DNA of 64,000 nucleotides from Maribacter sp. PR1 (GCF_028464145.1 NZ_JAQPCG010000007.1:124001-188000); one strand, 5' to 3'. Counted from the first letter of the stretch, positions 46,999 to 56,349 are shown. A program made the numbers and translations. The notes: generated from the letters alone by a model not told the origin.

Positions 46999-47583
46999 TT
47001 AATTAACAACAAACTCTTCACTGTAGGTTTTAGTATCATCGGATACTACTACCATGTAACTTCCTGAGTAAGCTCCCTCAAAATTGAAGGCTTTCTCAAC
47101 AATTAATTTATCGGATACAGTTTCAGAGAATACCAGTCTATAATTTTGGTCGTAGACTTTCAATGATATTTCTGACTTGTCCAGGTTTAAAAAGTTCATG
47201 AACACTTTGTTCCTCGTTTTTCTGAAAAATGGTTTAGCATCTACTACAGAATCGATGATTTTGATTTCACCCTTTTCCAAGGAAATGGTGTACGTGTTAC
47301 TTTTTAGACCACTTTCTGCGATTAAATAGTAATTACCATCTTTTAAATCTTTCATATTCAGTTTTTTACTGAAATGACCATTTGAAAGTTTTTCAAAATA
47401 GATACTATTAGAATCCGAATCCAAAAGTTGGATTTTGACACTTTGTCCTGGCGCATCCAAAGTCATTAAGACGCTTTTGGAATTACCCAAGGTAACAACA
47501 TCCAGTTTAGGTTCTCTTGCCATACCCGCTACTGTAGCGAACATAAAGGCAACTACGGTTGTGATTTTTACAATTGTTTTCAT
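46999..47583 (-). CDS. Secreted protein of unknown function
   Basis: 194 residues: signal peptide (1-22, ending VAGMA), then beta-rich repeats. The C-terminus GSYMVVVSDDTKTYSEEFVVN resembles type IX sorting-like or DUF3244-like strands, though the classical terminal lysine is missing. No family is named with confidence. It has an exact TATGTTTG promoter element and is divergent from the AraC-type gene. Export to the periplasm or surface is likely; the function is not known. Confidence 0.7.
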   Translation of the reverse strand: MKTIVKITTVVAFMFATVAGMAREPKLDVVTLGNSKSVLMTLDAPGQSVKIQLLDSDSNSIYFEKLSNGHFSKKLNMKDLKDGNYYLIAESGLKSNTYTISLEKGEIKIIDSVVDAKPFFRKTRNKVFMNFLNLDKSEISLKVYDQNYRLVFSETVSDKLIVEKAFNFEGAYSGSYMVVVSDDTKTYSEEFVVN

Positions 47584-47622
47584 AATAAATTACTTTAAAG
47601 GATTAATTAATAATTTACACTA

Positions 47623-47630
47623 CAAACATA
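47623..47630 (-). promoter_or_regulatory. -7 element of the secreted-protein gene
   Basis: TATGTTTG on the minus strand fits TAnnTTTG, 39 bases before the start codon. Confidence 0.55.
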
Positions 47631-47738
47631 CGCCCGATATCTAGCGCCCACTACATCATATTTTCCCGATTTATGTTCTATTTTACCAACTCCACTAACT
47701 TTTCGCTAAGGGTATGGTAAAATTCCACATATTTAGGT

Positions 47739-47746
47739 TAATTTTG
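47739..47746 (+). promoter_or_regulatory. Possible -7 element of the AraC-alkB operon
   Basis: TAATTTTG fits TAnnTTTG, but it lies 147 bases before the start codon and has no clear -33 partner, so the leader would be long. Confidence 0.35.
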
Positions 47747-47893
47747 CAAAGTAACCAGCAAAAAAGGTTATTTAATTTTACATGTATAAACTATTAAATG
47801 ACGAGCCAATAGACAGTAAAAAGTCCTATACTATTAGTTTATGCTTTTGTGGAGCAATATAGAGACCTCGTTTATCGAGCAAAAACATTAAAG

Positions 47894-48766
47894 ATGATTG
47901 TACAAAAACCTGCTTTTGAAGCCATTGAACCAGATTTTGGGCATTCCTTTACCTATCAAAAATTTGATGAGCATAAGTTAAACCGCAACAATTTATGGCA
48001 TTACCATCCAGAATTGGAGTTGGTATATGTAAATGGCGGATCTGGAAAACGCCAAATTGGAAGTCATGTATCCTATTATACCCATGGGGACCTTATATTA
48101 ATAGGAAGTAATCTACCCCATTGTGGACTTACTGATGCCCTTACGGGGAATACCAGCGAAACAGTCGTTCAAATGAAGCTTGATTTTTTAGGGACTGATT
48201 TTTTTACCATCCCAGAAATGAAAAAAATCAAAAGTCTGTTTGATGCGGCTAGCGGCGGTATTGCTTTTCATGGTAAGACCAAAAGAAAAATAGGTGATAA
48301 AATTGAAGTATTGGAATATCAAACTGATTTTCAACGCTTGTTGAGCATATTAAATATCTTGAACGAGCTTGGCAATTCCGACGAAATGAAAATGTTAAAC
48401 GCTACCGGATTCTCCTTAGCCACGGATGTAAAGGACAATGATAGAATAAACGTTGTTTTCAACCATGTTAAGAGTAACTTTAAGGAAGAGATAACTCTGG
48501 AAGAAATATCCTCTATGGTAAGTATGACCATCCCTTCTTTTTGTAGGTACTTTAAAAAAATCACCAATAAAACCTTTGTTCAATTTGTAAATGAATATAG
48601 ATTGGTGCATGCATCTAAATTGCTAGCGGAAAAACCGATGAGTATTACAGAGGTATGTTTTGAGTGTGGGTTTAATAACTTTTCGCATTTTAATAAATCA
48701 TTTAAGGCATTTACCGGGCAAAACCCAAGTGAATATAGAAATGAACTGAAAACGGTTTTGGTTTAA
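47894..48766 (+). CDS. AraC-family transcriptional regulator with a cupin domain
   Basis: 290 residues from ATG 47894. The N-terminal cupin (about 18-100) has LWHYHPELELVYV and GDLILIGSNLPHCG. The C-terminal double helix-turn-helix of AraC type (about 190-285) has KEEITLEEISSMVS and ITEVCFECGFNNFSHFNKSF. A longer frame from GTG 47849 is possible, but MIVQKPAFEAIEPDF matches family starts. It shares one base with the alkB start, so the two proteins are coupled. The effector is unknown. Confidence 0.9.
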   Translation: MIVQKPAFEAIEPDFGHSFTYQKFDEHKLNRNNLWHYHPELELVYVNGGSGKRQIGSHVSYYTHGDLILIGSNLPHCGLTDALTGNTSETVVQMKLDFLGTDFFTIPEMKKIKSLFDAASGGIAFHGKTKRKIGDKIEVLEYQTDFQRLLSILNILNELGNSDEMKMLNATGFSLATDVKDNDRINVVFNHVKSNFKEEITLEEISSMVSMTIPSFCRYFKKITNKTFVQFVNEYRLVHASKLLAEKPMSITEVCFECGFNNFSHFNKSFKAFTGQNPSEYRNELKTVLV

Positions 48767-49362
48767 TGTCTAAAAATGAAAAAAAAGGTCAGCATCTTGC
48801 TTTACCGGATTGCGATATTATCTACTATCCCCATTTTTTAGAGGAGCAGGTGGCCGATTCTTATTTTAAATTATTAAGGTCGGAAACCCCTTGGCAGCAA
48901 GACGATATCAAAGTCTTTGGCAAAGTGTACCCCCAACCTAGACTTACCGCTTTGTATGCGAACAATAGTAAGCCCTACTCCTACTCCAATATTACCATGA
49001 AGCCACAACGCTTTACGAAGTCTTTATTGGAACTAAAATCCAAAATAGAATATTATCATTCCTACAATTTTACAACCTGCTTACTGAACTTATATAGAGA
49101 TGGTAAAGATAGTAATGGTTGGCATGCCGATGATGAAAAGGAGTTAGGAAGACATCCTATTATTGCATCTTTAAGTCTAGGGGCAGAACGAATGTTTCAC
49201 TTAAAACACAATATAAAACCCCATCTAAAACACAAAATGGCTTTGGAGCATGGCAGTTTACTGTTGATGCAAGGAGAAACCCAGCATATGTGGAAACATC
49301 AAATACCTAAAACGGCAAAACAAGTTGGAGAACGAATCAACCTAACTTTTAGAATCATATAA
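48766..49362 (+). CDS. alkB: AlkB-like 2-oxoglutarate/iron dioxygenase (DNA repair)
   Basis: 198 residues, of the ALKBH2/3-like class. The iron triad is H120-x-D122 (GWHADDE) and H178 (MWKHQ), and the 2-oxoglutarate arginine lies in RINLTFR. The substrate boxes PRLTALYANN and LNLYRDGKDSNGWH are kept. It removes alkyl groups from damaged bases. Its start codon shares one base with the stop codon of the AraC-type regulator gene, an arrangement that recalls the ada-alkB operon, although the regulator here lacks the Ada methyltransferase domain. Confidence 0.95.
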   Translation: MSKNEKKGQHLALPDCDIIYYPHFLEEQVADSYFKLLRSETPWQQDDIKVFGKVYPQPRLTALYANNSKPYSYSNITMKPQRFTKSLLELKSKIEYYHSYNFTTCLLNLYRDGKDSNGWHADDEKELGRHPIIASLSLGAERMFHLKHNIKPHLKHKMALEHGSLLLMQGETQHMWKHQIPKTAKQVGERINLTFRII

Positions 49363-49367
49363 TAAAA

Positions 49368-49393
49368 AAATCGGCTGTGGGAACCGATTTTTT
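49368..49393 (+). terminator. Terminator of the AraC-alkB operon
   Basis: AAATCGG/CCGATTT stem with a 9-base loop and six T, just after the alkB stop. Confidence 0.8.
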
Positions 49394-49520
49394 CTGTGCC
49401 TAATAGGGTCCCGACCATCTTTAGCACTAGGGCACACCAATACTAATCTGCTTGTCAAGAACTTACTTGACCTGTAAAATTCAAATGTCATGCCAAACTC
49501 TCTCTTTATATTAGGGTTTG

Positions 49521-49528
49521 TATATTTG
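49521..49528 (+). promoter_or_regulatory. -7 element of the TIGR03643 gene
   Basis: TATATTTG, an exact TAnnTTTG, ends 7 bases before ATG 49536, so the message would have almost no leader. Confidence 0.6.
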
Positions 49529-49535
49529 TAGAACT

Positions 49536-49814
49536 ATGGATAAAAGCTTTAATGAAAGAGAATTAGACCGAATTATAGAAATGGCCTGGGAGGATAGAAC
49601 CCCATTTGATGCCATCGCCTTTCAATTTGGAATCAGTGAACAAGAAACCATTGAAATTATGCGAAAGGAGATGAAACCAAGTAGTTTTCGCATGTGGAGA
49701 AAAAGGGTACAGGGCAGGGCCACCAAACATAGAAAGTTAAGGCAAAATATTTCTGGAAGGTTTAAATGTTCCCGTCAACGGAATATTTCAGGGAACAAAA
49801 TATCAAAGCGATAA
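49536..49814 (+). CDS. TIGR03643 family small protein
   Basis: 92 residues from ATG 49536, chosen over an upstream TTG because the promoter element sits between them. The conserved core ELDRIIEMAWEDRTPFDAI, MKPSSFRMWRKRVQGR and the end NKISKR match the TIGR03643 family of unknown function. The first part looks like a helix-turn-helix (IAFQFGISEQETIEIMRKE) and the tail is very basic, so nucleic-acid binding is plausible but inferred. Confidence 0.9.
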   Translation: MDKSFNERELDRIIEMAWEDRTPFDAIAFQFGISEQETIEIMRKEMKPSSFRMWRKRVQGRATKHRKLRQNISGRFKCSRQRNISGNKISKR

Positions 49815-49827
49815 TGCAAGAACTTAG

Positions 49828-50601
49828 CTAGCCTAAAATCTCGTTCAAAACAGTGGCTAACCGTATTCCTCCTTTTAAAAGCTGATTTTCAACGGTACCC
49901 CACCATTTATAACTGTATTGATAGGCCAGCTTTTCACCAACTTCGACCGATTCATAAACCTGATTGGTAACCTCTTGCGTTTCCTCGATCCAGTCGTATA
50001 TATCGCCTTTTTGGATGGCCTTTACTTCATTTTTATCAAGTTTAGGCAAGGAACTCGAAAGTTCCGTGAAGCTCATACCATAATCATCTATCATATTCGC
50101 ATCCCAGACTCTGTGCAGGTTACTCCCTCTACCAAACCATTGTAATTGAATATCATTACCTCCCTTATCTTCCAGACGTCCAATATGCATCGGTTGATGC
50201 AAGTCACCGACTAGATGAACCAAGAATTTAAGATAAAAAGCTTTATCCTCCTTACTACTTTCCGCATTGGTAATAACCTCGATACAGTTGTTAATTCCAA
50301 TGACCAAATCGCCATATTCGCTGGGCTCTACATCTTTATAGTCTTTGTCCGAAGGAAAATTCACATAGTGCCAAGCGCTGAATTCCCTGTATTTACGATC
50401 TGCCTTGATTTCGTCTCCAAAGTTGGATACGGCCGCCAAACTTTGCCCGTCCAAAAGTTTATCAATGGCCTTTTTAGCTTTTCTGCTCAAATAGTCTTGG
50501 GCTACATCACCAATTACCCGATGCCCTGTTTTAGACCATATATCGTCATTGGCAAATGAAAATTGAAAAATAACAAGGAATATCAGCGTAAGTCTTTTCA
50601 T
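49828..50601 (-). CDS. Secreted S1/P1-type nuclease
   Basis: 257 residues from ATG 50601, with a signal peptide to about residue 18. Mature W begins WSKTGHRVIGDVA; the other zinc ligands fit AWHYVN, FLVHLVGDLHQPMH and NLHRVWDANMID, the classic tri-zinc set of S1/P1 nucleases. It degrades single-stranded nucleic acid outside the cytoplasm, probably for phosphate or nucleoside scavenging. It converges on the TIGR03643 gene. Its own promoter is at 50616-50623. Confidence 0.95.
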   Translation of the reverse strand: MKRLTLIFLVIFQFSFANDDIWSKTGHRVIGDVAQDYLSRKAKKAIDKLLDGQSLAAVSNFGDEIKADRKYREFSAWHYVNFPSDKDYKDVEPSEYGDLVIGINNCIEVITNAESSKEDKAFYLKFLVHLVGDLHQPMHIGRLEDKGGNDIQLQWFGRGSNLHRVWDANMIDDYGMSFTELSSSLPKLDKNEVKAIQKGDIYDWIEETQEVTNQVYESVEVGEKLAYQYSYKWWGTVENQLLKGGIRLATVLNEILG

Positions 50602-50615
50602 TGAAATTGTTTTCA

Positions 50616-50623
50616 CAAAAATA
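50616..50623 (-). promoter_or_regulatory. -7 element of the S1/P1 nuclease gene
   Basis: TATTTTTG on the minus strand fits TAnnTTTG, 14 bases before ATG 50601. It excludes the upstream GTG start. Confidence 0.55.
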
Positions 50624-50689
50624 GAACATCAAGTTTTAAGGTATTGTTAAAACTCAGGTCAGCTAAAATATTAATAAGAACTTGCGTTC

Positions 50690-52957
50690 ATGAACAAAGT
50701 AAAATACATTTTAAACAAAATAAAGCCGCCCATTCTAAGGTACATATTGGTGGGTTCAATCGGTTTGTTATTGATTTTCACTTTTTTTGTTGGCAGTATT
50801 TATGTTGGGTTTTGGGGTAAGATTCCTTATAAGAAAGAACTTTCAAATTTTCAATATCAAGTTGCCTCTGAAGTATATTCTTCAGACAGTATTTTAATCG
50901 GTAAGTATTACCTTAATGACCGGCAACCCATCACTTTTGATCAATTTCCTAAACATCTCGTGCAGGCTTTGGTATCCATTGAAGATGAACGATTCTATGA
51001 ACATTCGGGAGTGGATTACCCCAGTCTTTTAAGAGTGGGTCTAAAAACCGTACTTATGGGAGATAAATCTGCTGGAGGAGGAAGTACCATAAGTCAACAA
51101 TTGGCTAAAAACCTATATCCAAGAAGAAATCGGAATAAGACCAACATTGTAGTGAATAAAATAAAGGAAATGTTTATCGCTAAGAAGCTGGAATCCATTT
51201 ATAGTAAAGATGAAATTCTAACACATTACCTAAACACCGTATCCTTTGGCGATAATACATTCGGAATAGAAAGTGCGGCTTTAAAATTTTTTAATACACG
51301 AACCAACAATTTGTCCGTACAGCAAGCCGCAACGCTAGTTGGTATGCTAAAGGCTACTTATAGCTATAATCCAAGAATATTCCCGGAGAAGAGTTCGGAA
51401 AGGAGAAATTTGGTGCTTTTTACCATGGAGAACAACGGTTTTCTTTCAGAAGTAGCCTATGACTCCCTAAAGGTATCGGATTTAGATTTGGATTATAGGG
51501 ACTATGATTATAGTTCCGGTCTAGCCCCATATTTTAGGGAAGAAGTTCGTAAACAAGTATTGCAATGGACCAAAGAGAAAAATGATAAAGGTTTCGATTA
51601 CAATATTTATACTTCCGGATTAAAAATCTACACCACCTTGAATTACAAAATGCAGAAGTTAGCCGAAGAAAGTATGGTGGAACATATGGGGAAACTGCAG
51701 CAAGATTTTGAAAAGAGCTATGGAAAAAATGCCCCTTGGATTTCAAATGATGCATTGATAAATAAGATAGTAAGACGGAGTTCTGCCTATCAAAGTTTAA
51801 AAGAAAGTGGTCTTGGCGATGAAGTGATCTTGGATAGTCTAAAGAATACTAAAAGGAAAATGACCCTAAAAACATGGGGGGAGGATAAAGAAAAGGAAGT
51901 AAGTATTATGGACAGTATTCAACATTATATGAAGTTCTTAAATACAGGTTCAATATCCCTAAATCCAAAAACGGGAGAGGTTCTTACGTGGATTGGCGGA
52001 GTAAATTTTAAACAGTTTAAGTATGACCATATTTCACAAAGTAAGCGGCAGGTCGGCTCTACATTTAAGCCTATAGTCTATACGGCAGCCTTAGAAGAGG
52101 GTATAGCACCTTGTACGTATTTCTCCGCTCAAGAAGTAGAGTATGAAAATTTCGAAGGTTGGTCTCCAAGTAATTCTGGTGACAAGGATGAGGCATACCT
52201 CAACTATTCCATGGAGCAGGGTTTAAGTAACTCGGTAAATACGGTAGCCGTAAAAGTATTGGAAAAAACAGGTATCGATAATGTATTGCGCCAAGCCAAA
52301 AGGATGGGAATAAATGAAAAACTACCAAGGGAGCCTTCACTTGCTTTGGGAACCGGGGAAATTAAAATGATAGAATTGGCAAAAGCCTATACAAGTTTCC
52401 TAAATGAAGGTATTGCTGTGGAACCTTTCATGATTAAAGCGATTTCTACACAAAAAGATTCAGTTTTAGCTCAATTTGAACCAAAAAAGAGCAAAAATCC
52501 GGCATTTTCAAAAGAAAATGGACAAATTATGCTCGAAATGATGAAATCTACTATTAATTCGGGAACCGCTTCACGCATCCGCTCTACATTCAAATTATCC
52601 AATGATATTGCGGGAAAAACGGGTACTACACAAAACAATAAGGATGCTTGGTTTGTAGCACTTTCCCCAAAAATGATTCATTTGACCTGGGTAGGATTGG
52701 ACAATCACGAAATAGGCTTTAGAAGTACTAACTTGGGGCAAGGTGCAAATGCCGCGCTTCCAATGTATGCCCTACTCTTGCAAAAAATGAACAATAAAAA
52801 AGAGTTCGACTATATTACCAAGGCCAGATTCCCTTCACCAAGTAGTCAAGTCCAGGAAATGTTGGATTGTGACCCCGTAAAACGTGATGGTTTCTTTAAA
52901 AGATTGTTCAAAAATCCCAATAAGAAAAAGACTAAGAAATTTAAAAATCAAACTTAA
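50690..52957 (+). CDS. Penicillin-binding protein 1A (bifunctional transglycosylase/transpeptidase)
   Basis: 755 residues. N-terminal anchor (about 18-40), GT51 glycosyltransferase domain with catalytic E98 in EDERFYEHSG and the box GGGSTISQQLAKNLYP, then a transpeptidase domain with S457-T-F-K460, the SxN motif in GLSNSVNT and KTGTTQ near residue 643. It polymerises and cross-links peptidoglycan. The C-terminal tail is lysine-rich, as in other flavobacterial class A proteins. It lies 67 bases upstream of the SPFH gene in the same direction. Confidence 0.95.
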   Translation: MNKVKYILNKIKPPILRYILVGSIGLLLIFTFFVGSIYVGFWGKIPYKKELSNFQYQVASEVYSSDSILIGKYYLNDRQPITFDQFPKHLVQALVSIEDERFYEHSGVDYPSLLRVGLKTVLMGDKSAGGGSTISQQLAKNLYPRRNRNKTNIVVNKIKEMFIAKKLESIYSKDEILTHYLNTVSFGDNTFGIESAALKFFNTRTNNLSVQQAATLVGMLKATYSYNPRIFPEKSSERRNLVLFTMENNGFLSEVAYDSLKVSDLDLDYRDYDYSSGLAPYFREEVRKQVLQWTKEKNDKGFDYNIYTSGLKIYTTLNYKMQKLAEESMVEHMGKLQQDFEKSYGKNAPWISNDALINKIVRRSSAYQSLKESGLGDEVILDSLKNTKRKMTLKTWGEDKEKEVSIMDSIQHYMKFLNTGSISLNPKTGEVLTWIGGVNFKQFKYDHISQSKRQVGSTFKPIVYTAALEEGIAPCTYFSAQEVEYENFEGWSPSNSGDKDEAYLNYSMEQGLSNSVNTVAVKVLEKTGIDNVLRQAKRMGINEKLPREPSLALGTGEIKMIELAKAYTSFLNEGIAVEPFMIKAISTQKDSVLAQFEPKKSKNPAFSKENGQIMLEMMKSTINSGTASRIRSTFKLSNDIAGKTGTTQNNKDAWFVALSPKMIHLTWVGLDNHEIGFRSTNLGQGANAALPMYALLLQKMNNKKEFDYITKARFPSPSSQVQEMLDCDPVKRDGFFKRLFKNPNKKKTKKFKNQT

Positions 52958-52997
52958 ATCAACAAATCGGTAATTATTAAAATTAAATTAATATATT

Positions 52998-53020
52998 TAT
53001 GATATCATTTTAATATCATA
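52998..53020. promoter_or_regulatory. Palindromic operator-like site before the SPFH gene
   Basis: TATGATAT (52998-53005) and ATATCATA (53013-53020) are inverted arms 7 bases apart. The left half is itself inside the palindrome ATGATATCAT. It ends 4 bases before the ATG. The position suits a repressor site, perhaps for the small ribbon-helix-helix protein encoded next. Confidence 0.5.
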
Positions 53021-53024
53021 TACC

Positions 53025-53876
53025 ATGTCAAACGAAAAAAACTATAGCCCTATTAACGGCTATCTCATGATTTTAGCCGTATTACTCTTGTTGGTAGGCG
53101 GTGTTGCCCTATTAAGAATTTATTTGGGCATCTTCCTAATAGTTCTTGGAATACTTTTTTTAGCCGGTTTTGTTTTGGTTAACCCGAATAGTTCAAGGGT
53201 TTTACTACTTTTTGGGAAATATGTAGGTACCATAAAAAAGAATGGATTTTTTTGGGTCAACCCATTCTTTTCCAAGAGAAAGATTTCGTTACGTGCAAGT
53301 AACTTTGACAGTGAAAGATTAAAGGTGAACGATAAACTCGGTAATCCAGTTATGATCAGTACCATTTTGGTTTGGAGGGTCACCAATACCTATAAAGCGG
53401 CTTTTGAGGTAGATGACTACCAAAATTTTGTCAGGGTACAGACGGATGCCGCCGTTAGAAAATTGGCCAGTATGTATCCCTATGATAACTTTGCAGATGA
53501 AGGGCTGGATGAAGATATTACCTTAAGGTCGAGCGTTAATGAGGTAAGCGAAGCCTTGGAGACCGAAGTTCAAGAGAGGCTCGCTATGGCGGGAATAGAA
53601 GTATTGGAAGCTAGAATAGGGTATCTGGCATACGCACAGGAAATTGCCAATGCCATGCTAAAAAGACAACAGGCTACGGCTATTGTAGCAGCTCGGCATA
53701 AAATTGTGGAAGGAGCCGTAAGTATGGTAGAAATGGCGCTGGCAGAATTGAGCAAAAAAGAATTGGTCACATTAGATGAGGAACGAAAAGCGGCCATGGT
53801 AAGTAACCTGATGGTAGTCCTTTGCTCGGATAAGGATGCCTCCCCCATTGTAAATGCGGGAACCCTTAACCATTAA
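53025..53876 (+). CDS. SPFH/Band 7 domain membrane protein
   Basis: 283 residues. Two hydrophobic stretches near the N-terminus (about 12-32 and 33-52), then a stomatin-like SPFH domain (LLLFGKYVGTIKKNGFFWVNPF) and an alpha-helical coiled-coil region (KLASMYPYDNF and EVSEALETEVQERLAMAGIE). SPFH proteins form membrane scaffolds. The next gene encodes a 54-residue ribbon-helix-helix protein, a pairing common in Bacteroidota. The C-terminal VVLCSDKDASPIVNAGTL is typical of this subfamily. Confidence 0.92.
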   Translation: MSNEKNYSPINGYLMILAVLLLLVGGVALLRIYLGIFLIVLGILFLAGFVLVNPNSSRVLLLFGKYVGTIKKNGFFWVNPFFSKRKISLRASNFDSERLKVNDKLGNPVMISTILVWRVTNTYKAAFEVDDYQNFVRVQTDAAVRKLASMYPYDNFADEGLDEDITLRSSVNEVSEALETEVQERLAMAGIEVLEARIGYLAYAQEIANAMLKRQQATAIVAARHKIVEGAVSMVEMALAELSKKELVTLDEERKAAMVSNLMVVLCSDKDASPIVNAGTLNH

Positions 53877-53899
53877 TTTATACAGGTCGTTAGAATTGG

Positions 53900-54064
53900 A
53901 TGAGTAAGAAAAAAGCTTTTGCATTACGGGTAAATGAGGATATGCTCATGGCTATTGAAAAGTGGGCTGCGGACGAATTTCGCAGCACCAATGGTCAAAT
54001 AGAGTGGATGTTGATGAAAAGCCTTAAGGAGGCCAAGAGAGATCCCAAAAAGAAAGGTGAGTAA
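53900..54064 (+). CDS. Small Arc-like ribbon-helix-helix DNA-binding protein
   Basis: 54 residues: MSKKKAFALRVNEDMLMAIE, then KWAADEFRSTNGQIEWMLMK and a basic end. The strand-helix-helix pattern is that of an Arc/MetJ ribbon-helix-helix protein. It starts 23 bases after the SPFH gene and is probably cotranscribed. A nearby palindrome (52998-53020) is a candidate binding site for autoregulation (inference). Confidence 0.88.
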   Translation: MSKKKAFALRVNEDMLMAIEKWAADEFRSTNGQIEWMLMKSLKEAKRDPKKKGE

Positions 54065-54096
54065 CGTTTTAGGGTTTTTTTAACGAAACAAACCCT

Positions 54097-54104
54097 TAAA
54101 TTTG
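54097..54104 (+). promoter_or_regulatory. -7 element of the first DUF5916 gene
   Basis: TAAATTTG fits TAnnTTTG, 23 bases before ATG 54128. An inverted repeat AGGGTTT/AAACCCT (54071-54096) lies directly in front of it. Confidence 0.55.
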
Positions 54105-54127
54105 TTGCCCTAAGTTACCAAACCAAA

Positions 54128-56329
54128 ATGACCAAATTAATAAGTACTACTGTACTATTCTTCATAGGATGTGCTGTTTTTGCACAAACTGCCACAAAAT
54201 CCTTTACCGTTAAACATACCACTAAAAATATACAATTAGATGGTATTTTAGATGACGCTGCATGGACCTTCGCGGAAAGTGCTGGCGAATTCCAACAATA
54301 TTTCCCGGCAGACAATGTACCCGCCAAATATCAAACTGATATTCGCATGCTTACCGATGATACAACGCTGTACGTGGGACTAACGGTTTACACTCCAGGC
54401 ACCAACTATGTTATTCCTTCTTTGGAAAGGGATTTCAGGGCCGGTGGAAATGATAATATTAGTTTAGTCTTTGACACTTTTAATGATGGAACCAATGCCT
54501 TCTTATTTGGTGTTAATCCTTATGGTGTAAGAAGAGAAGTGCTTATTTCAGGAGGCGGACAGGATGTAGAATCCGGTTTCACTACTTCTTGGGATGTGAA
54601 ATGGAAAGCAGAAACAAAAATTTATGAGGATTATTATACGGCTGAAATTGCCATTCCCCTGACCTCTTTAAAGTTTTCCGAAGGCGAGACCAAATGGCGG
54701 TTCCAAAGCTATCGTTTTGATATGCAATCCAACGAACGCAGCAATTGGTATGTCATTCCGCAGAACCAGAGTGTTATCAACCTGGCGTTTATGGGTGATA
54801 TGTATTTTGAGAAGCCTCTGGGAAAGTCGAGAACGCCCATAGCTCTTATCCCATATATTAACGCTATATCCGATAAAGATTTTACAACTGATGAAGGAAA
54901 CAACAAATTGAAGGTAGGTGGAGACGCAAAGATTGCCATAGGAAATGCCATGAACCTTGATGTTACTATTAATCCTGATTTTTCAAATGTAGAGGTAGAC
55001 GACATTATTACCAACCTGACCCGTTTTGAAGTTTCGCTCCCAGAGAGACGTCAATTTTTTATTGACAATAATGACTTATTTGGAAGTTTTGGAAGTATCA
55101 GACATTCAAATCCTTTCTTTTCTAGAAGGATTGGTATAGCAACAGATCGTTTAGGAAACTCGGTACAGAATGATATTTTGGGTGGGTTACGCTTAAGCGG
55201 AAAACTAAACAAAAATCTTCGATTGGGCTTTTTGAACATTCAAACGTCAAAGAACGAAGAACAGGAAATTGCATCAAACAATAATATGATGTTTGCACTG
55301 CAACATAAGGTATTCTCTCGCTCCAATATAGGTATGTTCCTTATAAATAGACAGGCATTCGGTAATGAAACCTATACGACCGCCAAGGAGGAGTACAATA
55401 GGGTAATGGGTATTGACTACTATTTGGCAAGTTCCGATAACGTATGGTCTGGAAAATTTTACACACATAAATCCTTTCAGCCCGGAGATACCCAAGGTAA
55501 TATTTCTGCAGGTGCCTTATTGAGTAGAAATACCAGATACCTAAATACTTTTATAGACCTGGCGTATATCAACGAGGACTTTCAATCCGATTTAGGGTTT
55601 ATTCCTAGAACCGATATTGTTAAAGCCGTATCGGCAGTTGAACGACTCTTTTGGCCGAAAAAAGGAAATATTAACAACCATGGGTTAGAGGTATTCGGAA
55701 TTGTGAACTGGAGGCCCACATTAGATTACCAATTGGCCGACTATGATGTTCGAGGGCGTTATAATTTTGTATTAAAGGATTTTACGGAATTTGGGGCAGA
55801 ATATTCCTCCAGTTACGTCTACTTATTTGAACCTTTTGACCCTACTGGAACCGAAGGTGCGATTGAATTACCAGGAAACGAGGAATATAGGTTTGGAACC
55901 GCTACCCTAGGATATAAATCAAATGTAGCAAAGGTATTTGCATTTGAAGGAGAAACGTCAATCGGAAATTTCTTTAACGGGGAACGGTTCTCCATAGGAG
56001 GAGAGGCCACGTTGCGTTTACAACCCAAGGTCAGAATAAGTCTTAATGTGAATTATGATAAGATAACCCTACCAGACCCCTACCCAAGTGCGGATCTTTG
56101 GTTGGTAAGTCCCAAATTTGGATTTACATTTAGTAAATCGGTCTTTTGGTCCACGTTGTTCCAATACAGTAACCAGAGGAATAACCTTGGAATAAACTCA
56201 AGGTTACAATGGCGTTTTGCACCACTTTCAGATTTGTTCATCGTATATAACGATAATTATTCCGTTAATATTTTTGAACCTAAATACCGTTCCATTAATC
56301 TAAAATTGACCTACTGGCTCAATATATAG
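54128..56329 (+). CDS. DUF5916 outer-membrane protein with a CBM9-like domain, copy A
   Basis: 733 residues: signal peptide (1-19), a carbohydrate-binding-family-9-like domain (about 25-190, LDGILDDAAWTFAESAGEF) and a DUF5916 domain (about 220-733) that looks like an outer-membrane beta barrel ending in SINLKLTYWLNI. The ligand is unknown; related proteins are common in Bacteroidota. The next gene encodes a clear paralogue of nearly equal length. Confidence 0.9.
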   Translation: MTKLISTTVLFFIGCAVFAQTATKSFTVKHTTKNIQLDGILDDAAWTFAESAGEFQQYFPADNVPAKYQTDIRMLTDDTTLYVGLTVYTPGTNYVIPSLERDFRAGGNDNISLVFDTFNDGTNAFLFGVNPYGVRREVLISGGGQDVESGFTTSWDVKWKAETKIYEDYYTAEIAIPLTSLKFSEGETKWRFQSYRFDMQSNERSNWYVIPQNQSVINLAFMGDMYFEKPLGKSRTPIALIPYINAISDKDFTTDEGNNKLKVGGDAKIAIGNAMNLDVTINPDFSNVEVDDIITNLTRFEVSLPERRQFFIDNNDLFGSFGSIRHSNPFFSRRIGIATDRLGNSVQNDILGGLRLSGKLNKNLRLGFLNIQTSKNEEQEIASNNNMMFALQHKVFSRSNIGMFLINRQAFGNETYTTAKEEYNRVMGIDYYLASSDNVWSGKFYTHKSFQPGDTQGNISAGALLSRNTRYLNTFIDLAYINEDFQSDLGFIPRTDIVKAVSAVERLFWPKKGNINNHGLEVFGIVNWRPTLDYQLADYDVRGRYNFVLKDFTEFGAEYSSSYVYLFEPFDPTGTEGAIELPGNEEYRFGTATLGYKSNVAKVFAFEGETSIGNFFNGERFSIGGEATLRLQPKVRISLNVNYDKITLPDPYPSADLWLVSPKFGFTFSKSVFWSTLFQYSNQRNNLGINSRLQWRFAPLSDLFIVYNDNYSVNIFEPKYRSINLKLTYWLNI

Positions 56330-56349
56330 CTAAAAATGATCTAACTATA

